This document shows, piece by piece, positions 1 to 11,061 of a stretch of DNA of 22,500 nt. The notes beneath the pieces were generated by a model. It searched no databases. It was not told the DNA's origin and saw nothing but the letters and a program-made list of their open reading frames with translations. The stretch comes from Chrysomallon squamiferum (lineage: Eukaryota > Mollusca > Gastropoda > Neomphalida > Peltospiridae): NCBI GenBank assembly GCA_012295275.1, contig CM022675.1:5386579-5409078 (forward strand), in the 5' to 3' direction. Position 1 is the stretch's first letter, and every line of letters begins with the position of its first letter. The position numbers and the translations under genes are program-made.

Positions 1-11
1 TTTTTTGTTGT

Positions 12-50
<39 letters not shown>

Positions 51-710
51 TTTTTCTAAATTAGATCATTACTCTTGGAATACGAAGAACAGGCACAATA
101 AATCATTTTGTGTTATGAATTAAGCTCTAAATTTATCTTTGTTAATAAATATTATTGTTACTATTAAGTGTAAAATTCTAAAATTATTTTTGTTGCAAAA
201 TAATATTATTTTATCAAGAGTAAAACTAAATCTTATCTTTGTTACTAAATAATATTATGTTAGTATATAAAGAACATTTACTAACCATATAAAATGCCAC
301 TAGTTTCTGCAGTTCTTCTTCTTTTTTCTCTTCTTATTATTATAACTGTTACTGTTGTCATTATTAATATTATTATTGTCATTATCATTACTTTTATTAT
401 AATAATAATTGTTGATGTTGCTTTTCTTGTTCTTCTTACCATTATTATTATTATCATCATCATCATCATCATTATTAATATTTTTATTTTTATTATTGCA
501 ATCATCATAATCATTATAATTATAATGGTTAGTAGTAGTAGTTATATCATCATCATCATTATCACTATTATCATTACAGATATTATTATTATTATTAGGT
601 TATTAAATTACAAATTGTTGTTGTTATTATTATTACAGGTATTGTTGTTTTTGTTGATGTTACTATTATTGCTATTATTATTGTTGATGTTGTTATATGT
701 TTACTGACAG
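1..710 (+). other. Intron sequence upstream of the first visible exon, mostly low complexity
   Basis: This stretch holds a TTTA tetranucleotide tract (about 8-52), AT-rich unique sequence (about 53-295), and then a long degenerate ATT/ATC/GTT trinucleotide tract up to about 700. It ends in a pyrimidine/AT stretch and the acceptor CTGACAG at 704-710. The long open frame over 294-707 consists almost only of Ile, Leu and Val codons made by the trinucleotide tract, so I do not call it coding. Confidence 0.75.
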
Positions 711-839
711 ATATAAAAGAGTGTTCTGCTATGCCAAGTCCCTGCAGTTCTAATGGTCAGTGTACAGAAGAAGAAGGTTCATACAGATGCAGCTGTAGTG
801 CAGGTTATAAACTACAAAGTGATGGTGTCACCTGTACAG
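711..839 (+). CDS. Exon 1 (visible): calcium-binding EGF domain
   Basis: An exon of 129 nt, phase 1 at both ends, between acceptor CTGACAG and donor GTAATA. It encodes DIKEC at its start, the calcium-binding EGF signature D-I-x-E-C, and six cysteines in EGF order ending in GVTC. The position used for Asn/Asp beta-hydroxylation in related domains is Glu here ([10 protein letters not shown]), so this repeat lacks the full hydroxylation consensus that the later ones have. It is the most N-terminal exon visible; the protein certainly begins upstream because the exon starts in the middle of a codon. Confidence 0.85.
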
Positions 840-3019
840 GTAATACATTATTTTTTTACACAGTTTGTCATTGGTAGATAATTGTTATACAGCAAAGATC
901 AGGAGAGGAAAAGAATTTTGAGAAATTAAGAAATTTAAGTAAAAGGATACACACACATACATCTTGACGAGTTTTTGGAAGACATCTTTCATTTTAAAAC
1001 AGTTTATTTATTTATTTTATTTATTTTGATGTTATTAAATTGTTTTCTTCTTTTGTCCTTCATTCACCATTCTTCTTCTTTTTCTTTTTCTTCTTCTTCT
1101 TCATAATCATTATAATCTATTATTATTGTTTTTATTGCTATTGTTGTTGTTAATGTTGTTGTTATTTTTATTTTCATTATTATTACTGTTATTATTTTCA
1201 GAGTGTACAGAAGGAACATATGGAGTTGACTGTACACAAAACTGCACTTGTTCAGTGACAAACACAGAGTCTTGTAATAAAGTCAATGGTACGTGTATGT
1301 GTAAAAGTGGATGGAAGGGAGACAACTGCACTGAGGATATTGATGAGTGTACAACACAAAATATCAGCTGTGGAGACAATGGAAAATGCAAAAATTTAAA
1401 CGGATCATATGTGTGTGAATGTGAAGTAGGCTACTTCAGATCAGCAAATGTCTGCAAAGGTAAATATGAAGTAGTGAAACACTGGCACTTAAATAAAACA
1501 AATCTGTCAGAGATAAAGTACACAGTAAATTCTACAGTGGTTCCTGTCATTTAGTCTGGGTATGAAACAGATACACATTAATCTTTTATTACAGATCAGC
1601 TACACAAATAACTTTACACTGAACTTTTGATCAGAGAGTAAAATGCTAGAGATGACTGATACACAGATCTTTTGATTACATGACAAATACAATAATTCAA
1701 CAAATATTTTTCTTACAGATATCCATTTCAAAATTATGTACCACCCATTTGACTTCTCAAACACAAGGAGGCAGAGTTAAACTCTATTTAGCCTTGTTTA
1801 AAATGGTCATATCAGTTTAAAAAGAATATTACCACACACAACGTTACTGCAAAGTCTATATCTATTGCTCTGTAGTGACAGCTATGTAAAACTGATATAC
1901 ATTAATAAAGAGAGGACAGGTGCATCTACTTGTACAACTCATAGACATTAATACTGAGATGACAGATAAAACTATGTATAAATAAATATTTGTCTGAATG
2001 TAGACTGATATGTTTTCAGTAAAATATTTAAATAATAAGAGCTATGTATTTGTTATTTCAATTTCTGATCACAAACACTATGATAATTAATTTACTGTTT
2101 GTGATTTCAGTTTGTGATAATTAATTTATTGTGTTTGTGATTTCAGATTGAGATGACAAACACTGATAATTAATTTACTGTGTTTGTGATTTCAGTTTGT
2201 GATAATTAATTTACTGTGTTTGTGATTTCAGTTTGTGATAATTAATTTACAAGTTTGTGATAATTAATTGACTTTGTTTGTGATGACAGACATGACAGAC
2301 AATGTAATAATTAATTGACTGTGTTTGTGATTTCAGTTTGTGATGACAAACACTGGGGTGTGAACTGTGCTAACTCCTGTGTGTGTACAGTCAATGCTGT
2401 CAACTGCAGCTCGGTGGATGGAAGTTGTACGTGTAAAGAAGGCTGGGAAGGAGAAGACTGCGGAGCTGATATCAACGAGTGTGAGAGAAACAAAACAATC
2501 TGCAGCAGTTTTGATCATTCTGTGTGTAACAACAAAAATGGATCTTACAGCTGTGACTGTCAAACTGGTTACAGTAAAAACAAAGATGGAACCAACTGTG
2601 AAGGTAAGGAGCTGAAGCTTTTGTATATGTGTGTGTTTGCATGTTTGGTTTCTGTTTGTATATATGTTTGTGTGTGTGTATTTGTCTGTGTTTGTGTGTT
2701 ACTGTGTGTGTGTTTTTTGTGTGTTTGTGTGTTTGTGTATGTGTTTATGTATATGTGTTTGTGTATATATATTTTTTTTCTTTAATTCTATTTTATCAGT
2801 GTTGCAAATGAAATCTGGGATTACTTTGTTCCGATGTGAATGCAAAACAGAGATGAAGATTCATTATTACTATTATTATAATTATCTTTATGATTATCAT
2901 CAACATTATTATTATGATTATGATTATTAAAAGAGCAGCTACTGCTACTATTACTAGTATAATTACTATTATTAATACTGTTATTATTTTTATTATTATT
3001 ATTATTATTATTCTTGTTA

Positions 3020-3096
<77 letters not shown>

Positions 3097-3400
3097 CCAT
3101 TATTATTATTCTATTGTTATTATTATCATTATTGTTATTGTTGTTGTTGCAGATATAAATGAATGTATGGAAGGTACTGACAACTGTGGTACCCCTATAT
3201 CCACTGTCTGTAAAAACACAGATGGATCTTTCACTTGTGAGTGTAAGACAGGATACTCCAGAAATACAGCTGGAATTTGTGAAGGTAATTCTAATATTTA
3301 CTTGTTCATTTATTTGTGCATTTGTTTCAGATATCAATGGCAGTTTTAAATAATTTACATCTATGATGCAATATGTACTTTTTATGACATACACATACAG

Positions 3401-3465
<65 letters not shown>

Positions 3466-3725
3466 CATTTCAGATATTAACTAATGCTTGACGAACTACC
3501 ACAGATGTGAACAGCAATGTCTAAATCTTTTCCCACAGAGTACAGATCGTGCATATATTTTGAGAATTGTTAATGTGTATCAATTTCTGCTATCATGACT
3601 AGACACCAATTCATGCAACATACATTTCCTTTAAGAGTAGTAGATCACATATCTATTTATTTAGATGTTTATTTATTTGTGCATTTGTTTAAATAATTTA
3701 CATCTATGATGCAATATGTATTTTT

Positions 3726-3761
<36 letters not shown>

Positions 3762-6357
3762 CATGTGTATATACATACATGTACATGTAACTGTAAATAT
3801 GTACATGTGTATGTGTATATATATATATATATACATATTATCATTTTAGATATTAACGAATGTCTGACAAGCTACCACAGATGTGAACAGCAGTGTCTAA
3901 ATCAAGATGGAAGTTTCAAATGCTACTGCTCTTCTGGTTATGTCATAAGTCCACAAGACCCGAAGACGTGTGATGGTATTTAAATTAATACACAATCCAT
4001 TATCATATAATATATTTCTAGGCTGGAGGTTCTTTCACAGCTTTGTGTTTTTGCAGTGTTTTCCCAGAAATTTCAAGCTGTAGTTAATATGTATTGTGCT
4101 TTAATTTTTTAAATTTTTTTATCTTTTAGTTTTGATTTAATAATTGCTATATTATCTAGTCCTGTCATGTCTTTGACAGAGATCACTAATCCATTCCTAA
4201 CTCAACTGTTACAGTCGTCTGATACAGTCCTAATTTAAATGTAACCAAGTCCTCTTACACGGCCCTAATTTAACTGTAACCAAGTCATCTGATACAGAGT
4301 TAATTCAACTGTAACCCATTTCTCTGTCACAATCCGACTTTAACTGTAACAAGTCCTCTGATACAGTTCTAAATTAACTGTAACCAAGTCCTCTGATACA
4401 GCTATAATTTAACTGTAAGCAAATCTGATACAGAGCTAATTTAACTGTAACCATGTCTTCTGGTAAAGTCCTACTTTAACTGTAAACAAATCTTCTGATA
4501 CAGTCCTAATTTAACTGTAACAAAGTCCTCTGAGCAATAGGAGTGCATAATATTTCTAAATGTAATTGGTATTTTGGCACCCTAATTCAGTGACATAAAT
4601 ATGTGTATGTTTTTTTCTAAAGTGAACATGGCTATGAATAAGGAGACTTTTATACATTTCATTTTATAATTTTATTCTTAATTTTTTTTGTTTCAGCTAT
4701 TTTAGAAATAAAAATATTATTTTTTAAATTTATTTCATTGTTATATTTATTTATTTATTTATTTTTTATTACTTTTTAGAAAAGAAAAAGTGAAAAAAGA
4801 AGAAGATGTGTATTTAAAGATTATTTATAAGACAATATAAAAATGTGCTGGTACATTAATTTGAAAAATATAAAACTTGAAAGGAAATTATATTTTACAA
4901 ATTAATGTTGTTTTTTTTGTCAGTCTTGTTGTTGTTGTTGTTCAAGCATAATGAGTCTTTTCAGAGACTAACTGAAATATTTCTCTTATTTTCTTCTGTT
5001 CATAGCAACAAAAACAATTCCTGCTACTGTGACACTTGACTACAACCTGAGAAATATAAATCCAACCTCAGCAGAGTATCAACAAGACTTAAAGATGATA
5101 GAAGACATTGTAAGTTTGTATCAGACTGAAATAATTAATGAATGATGGGCAAATGAGTTGAAGGATGGACTGAAGTGTGAACGGATGGATGGATTTAAGT
5201 ATGGATGGATGGCAAAATGTATCATTTAATAGTTGTCTTAATAGTTAAAAACAAAATTGTCACTTAGTATCATTGTATTGTTGTTTTAATAGTTAAAACT
5301 AAACTTACATGTTACGATCATCTAATAGTTTTCTTCACTGTAAAAAAATATAATAACACTTAGTATGGTCTCATAGATGTTTTCACAGTTAAAAATATTT
5401 CACTAAGTATCAGCCCATAGTTACCTTCATGACTACATTTTATGATTTTATGTGTGAAACATTGCATAATGAGGATACACATTTTCAGTTTTAGTTTGAC
5501 ATTGGCAAACTGAAGTATGTTTCATTATATTACTGTTTTTATTTGAGTTAATGGAACTTCAATATAGACAAAGTATATTTCTTGTTTCTATTTTAAAACG
5601 TTTCTATTTTACTGTATTTTTAGTAGTAGTAGTAGTAGTATTGTATTAACTTTCAATAAAACTGAATTATGTTCTTTTATTTTTTTTAAATTTTAGTTGA
5701 TAAAATACTTCAAAAAAGTTGTTGTTGGGTTTGTTGCTGTAATTATCAAGAGTTTAAGTAGAGGTAGCACCATTATTGTGTATGAAGTCATCCTAAACAA
5801 AGATGTACCAGATGTTGATTCAACAGCATCCTTCAGGAAGGCTGTTGTTAATCTACCACTGGCAAAAATCACTCTGAACAATCAGTCAATCTCAGTCATT
5901 TCTCAACAAGTGAATGGCACAGCCAGTAAGTAGTGAAATGTTTTCTGAAATATTTTTGCACTCAGACAATGTTAAAGAGTTCAGTTTACAGTAACGTAGC
6001 CCATTTCAGATGCTCTAGTCTAGATATATTAAAATTGTTTTGTAAAATTAAGATCTCTGACTGACTGGTAAACCAAAACAGTCAGGTAAACATTCAAAAA
6101 TCATTAAAAAAAAATAATAATAATAAAACAGAAAATTGCAGAACTTGATATAAATATTACCATTATATTTGTCAGTCTAGGTTTAAACTTTAGAATTTCA
6201 TACAGATTCATTAACTTTGACAACTTGTTCTCAACTGTCACAGCCTTTCAGTTACTTTTGTATAATTGTTTTTTTTAATTTATCTTCTTATTATTATTAT
6301 CATTATCATCATCAGAATCATAATTATTACTGTTGTTGTTGTTACAATTATTACTAC

Positions 6358-6436
<79 letters not shown>

Positions 6437-7184
6437 TTTGAAACACAAATGAAACAAACTGCTAATCATGACTTTATGTTCTTTCTTTATGTTTTATTTT
6501 TTTTTTTTTTTTTTCTCCAGTAACCAAGGATACAAATCTGTGTTCATTACTTGTTGATCTTGGAGAGTGTCCATCATTGGAAAGGTGTCAAGTTGTTGAT
6601 GGTGTTCCAAAATGTAGTTCCGTGAAACTAGATGGTAAAGATAAAAGTTATTAAATATGTAGATGTATCATAGTGTTTTATATAAAATCAATTGCTATCA
6701 GTGTTAGTGTTGTTTTTTTTTGGTTTTCTTATTTTATATATTTTTCTGTTTTTTTTTTCAAACATAATCTCTCTTTTGAGTGCTTTACTGAAACATTTCT
6801 CTTATTTTCTTCTCTTTTTAGCAACAAAAATAATATCTGCGGTTATAACACTTGACTACAACCTGAGAAATATAAATCCAACCTCAGCTGAATATCAACA
6901 AGACTTAAAGATGATTAAAAACAGTGTAAGTTTGTGTCAGATTGAAATAATTAATGTATGATGGGCAAATGAGTTGAAGGATGGACTGAAGTGTGAACAG
7001 ATGGATGGCTGGATAGATGGATGGATGCAAAAAAGTGTCATCTCACAGTGGTCTTAATAGTTAAAAAACAAAACTGTGGCTTAGTAATATTGTATTATTG
7101 TTTTAATAGTTTAAACTATTTATTTTAAAAAAAAATTATTATTATTATTATTATATCTTTTCTGCACTTTCGTATTTTTTTTCT

Positions 7185-7224
<40 letters not shown>

Positions 7225-8551
7225 TTTTTTTTTTTTTTTTTTTTGTGTGTGAGTGCCATTTTATTTGGTGTGTTAATATTCAATAAAATTGAATTATATT
7301 CCTTTATTGTTTATTTTAGTTGACACAGTACTTCATGAAAACTGTTGCTGGGTTTGTTGTTGTAATTATCAACAGTATGAGAAGAGGTAGCACTATTGTT
7401 GAGTATGATGTTATCCTAAACAAAGATGTACCAAATTCAACACCATCATTCACAAAAGCCATTGTTGATCTACCATCAGCAAATATCACTCTCAACAATT
7501 TACTCATCTTAGTTATTTCTCAAAAAGTGAATGGCAAACCCAGTAAGTAGTGAAATGAATATTTTGCACTCTAATAATTTTAAAGCATTCAGTAGACAGT
7601 AATGTAGCCTGTTTCAAATGCTGGAGCAGTCTAGAAATGATATCAGAAAAATTGTTTTGTAAAATTAAGATCTCTGACAGATTGCTAAACCAAAACAGTC
7701 AGGTAAACATTCAAAAATCATTAAAAAATATTATTATTTTGAATTTTAGTTTTTTTAAATTGCGAAACTCGATATGAATATTAACATTTTATTTGTCAGT
7801 CTAGGATATCATACAGATTAATTAAATTTAACAACTTGTTCTCAAATGTCACAGACCATCAGTATCTTTTGTATGTTTATTTATTAATTCTTCTTCTTCT
7901 TCTTATTATTATTATTATTAGCAGCAGCAGCATTGTGATTATTACTATTATTACCATCATTATTATATTTATTATTGTTGTTGTTATTATTATATATGTT
8001 ACTACTTCTATTCTTCTTATTATTATTATTCTTATTCTTATTATTATTTTGGAGAAAACTAATTTACAACTGAAATAGATTGCTTATTATCATTTAATTT
8101 ATTTCATTCTTTCTTTCTTTATCTATGCTTTTATATATCTTTTTTTTTTCTCTCCAGTAACCAAGAATACAAGTCTGTGTTCATTACTTGTTGATCTTAA
8201 AGGGTGTCCAGCATTGGAAAGTTGTCAAATAGTTGATGGTGTTATAAAATGTAGTTCCTTGAAATCAGACAGTAAGGATAAATGTTATTTTAGAAAAAAC
8301 TAATTTCTGATTAAATCTGTTGATGTATCTTGGTGTTTTGTACAAAATCAAGTGTTATCAGTCTTGGTGCTGTAAACAGCAGCTGTACTTAACTGATATG
8401 AAAATTTGAAATTGAACCAGTCAGTATTCTAATGTTTGGAAGAAAAAAACCCAAAAGAAAACGAAAAAGTAAAGTTAAAATCAAAATGTTAGTTTGAAAT
8501 TATTATTACTGTAGATGCACTGACATAAAAACAAAAACAGTCATAAATAAA

Positions 8552-8628
<77 letters not shown>

Positions 8629-8662
8629 ATTTCTCTTTGTCTCGCTCTCTTTCACTATCTCC

Positions 8663-8714
<52 letters not shown>

Positions 8715-11023
8715 CACACATACATAAACCCAGACATACACACTCTCATTCTTTCTCTCTCTATCTACACTGACACCTGCCTATCTACCTATCTGTATGT
8801 CTGTCTGTCTATCTATCTATTGATCTATCCATCTCTCTATCTATCTGTCTATCTATCTCTATCTATCTGTTTATCTATTTATATATCTTTGCACACAAAA
8901 CAAACTGTAGATATATTATACTTACATTTGTTGTTTTTTCCTGTGTTTATTTCAGATAACTTTCAAGCTAGTTATAGGACTGGTTGTTGGGATTCCACTG
9001 TTTTTCATCACAGTGGCAATCATAGCTGTACTCGTCTACATCAGAGTCAAATCCAAGAGAAGACTGAAGGGAATCGGTGGTTCCTCTTCTGTTGTAGACA
9101 CTAGGTGAGTACATGATGAATGAGAGAATGAATGAATGAACAAAAGGATGAACGAATGAATGAAGAAATTAAAGGATGAAAGAATAAACAAATGGAAGAG
9201 AGACAAAGAATGAATAAATGAACGAATGGAAGTAAGAAAGCATGAATGAAAAAAAAATGGTACAATGAATGAATGAATAAATGAACAGATGGAATATAGA
9301 CTGAAAGAATGAATGAATGAAAGGATGAAAGATTCAATGATAAATTAAAGGTTAATGAATGAACAAACAGAAGAAAAAGGAAGAATGAATAAATGAACAA
9401 ATCGAAGTAAAAATGAATAAATCAACAAAGGGAAGAAAGAATGAATGAAAGGACAAATGGTAAAATGAATGAATGAATGAAAAATGGAAGAAAGAATAAA
9501 AAGGCAGAATGAATGAACGAACAAACAGATGGAAAAATGAATGAAAAAAATGGCAGAATGGATGAATGAATGAAATGAGGATTGAACAAAACAATGAATT
9601 AACAAATTCAAAAAATGAACAAATGAACATATGGAAGAATGAATAAATGAAGGAATACATGGAAGAATTAAAGAATGAATGAGCAAATGGAAGAAAGAAA
9701 CAAAGAATGAATGAATGAACAAATGGAAGAGTGAATGAAAATTCACATATTCTGCATACTTCCAAGTTTTACTGATTAGCAACTTTGTCATCTGGTCTGA
9801 ATTTATACACTTTTTTTACAAAACATTACTTTAAAAATTATCTGCACAGTGTTATGTCCTCACAAACAGGGCAAATGAGTTGCTCAAGAGTTGTTGCTAG
9901 TAGAAACAAATGCAGCAGCCAGAAACACAAAGACATCATCACTCCAGTTGAGCAGCAAAAGTATGGTGGCATTCAGAAGATTATTTTTGTAATTTTTTGT
10001 TTACACATCATAATAGGTCACCCAACAAATCAAAATAATAACTTCGATGTAAGAATAATTTTATTTGTATTGACATTTTTGATGTTCTTTTGAAAATTGA
10101 TGAGATGACATTTTTTCTTTGTTTCTCTCTTTCTGTTTTTCAACGCCATCGTTTAGCAAAACAATTGAAAATGTAGATTTATCGAGCAACATATATGAAG
10201 AGATTGGATCAGCAGGTACAGTGTCATCCAGTAAGTAGCTGTTGCTTTTCTTTTTCTAGTTTGTTTGTTTGCTTATGTATTTATTTGTTCATGCATATAC
10301 AATAGTACCTCGACTTACGAGTGCTCCATCTTACGAGTTTTTTGCTTTGAGTTCCGAGCCAAAATCCGAGTTACAACCGAGCTTCAGATACGACGCCACT
10401 AGTTGGCGCAACAAACAACACAATATCCGGCCAGCATCCCGCGTCTCACCCGTTTACTTCACGTGGACACCTCGCCGCGGAAGCATCTCTGTTGTGTTGT
10501 GTTCGCGTTTTGTGCAGTATTTTGCCAAATTTCTTTTTTCTGACCATGGATCGTAAGAAACTGAGTGCAAATGACAGTGCAGACAAGAAGCGGATGATGT
10601 CCACTGAATTAAAGCTTGAATTCATAGAAAAATATGAGCGACGTGTGCATGTAGTCGACTTGGTTATCCAGTACGAGCGTAGTACTTCTACGATATGTAC
10701 CGTACTGAAACAGAAGGAGTCGATAAAGACTAACTCCAGCCAAAGCCGTCCAAATAATTTGTCTGTTTTCCAAGATAAATACACTTTACAAAACCAATTT
10801 ATTTCTTTACAGTCTCTTTTATTTTGTTTTTTATAAATATTTGTTATTTATAACTACATTTTTTAAATTTAAAGCCACGTTAGCTAAAATGGGGTGGTTT
10901 TGGGGGACTGGAACGTCTTAATGGTATTTGAATTAATTTCAGTTAGGAAAATTGATTTGATATACGAGCAAATTGAGTTACGAGTTTGGTCACGGAACAA
11001 AATAAACTCTAAGTCAAGGTGTC

Positions 11024-11061
<38 letters not shown>

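Larger units (their letters stand above)
4943..8372 (+). repeat. Tandem duplication of a 1.8-kb SEA-module segment
   Basis: Unit A is 4943-6758 and unit B 6759 to about 8372. Exon starts are offset by 1816 bp. Similarity covers three exons each and large parts of the introns: the stretch after exons 6 and 9 (ATGGGCAAATGAGTTGAAGG in both), after exons 7 and 10 (GTAAGTAGTGAAATG, then AACCAAAACAGTCAGGTAAA), and after exons 8 and 11. Microsatellites inside the introns differ in length between units. Confidence 0.9.

Noticed and set aside
294-707. Open frame of 137 codons beginning with a signal-peptide-like hydrophobic stretch
   Set aside because: It is made of Ile/Leu/Val codons from an ATT/CTT trinucleotide repeat and runs up to a splice acceptor; no domain follows in frame, so it is a repeat artefact rather than the signal peptide of the gene.
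8820-9104. Open frame covering the transmembrane exon in a different, polar frame
   Set aside because: Its first part is TCTA repeat and its second part is the out-of-frame reading of exon 12. I keep it only as the possible C-terminus of a soluble splice form, not as a separate gene.
9101-9791. Three long reverse-strand open frames rich in Phe, Ser, His and Ile
   Set aside because: They are translations of the degenerate (GAAT)n satellite and overlap in several frames, as expected of a repeat without stops.
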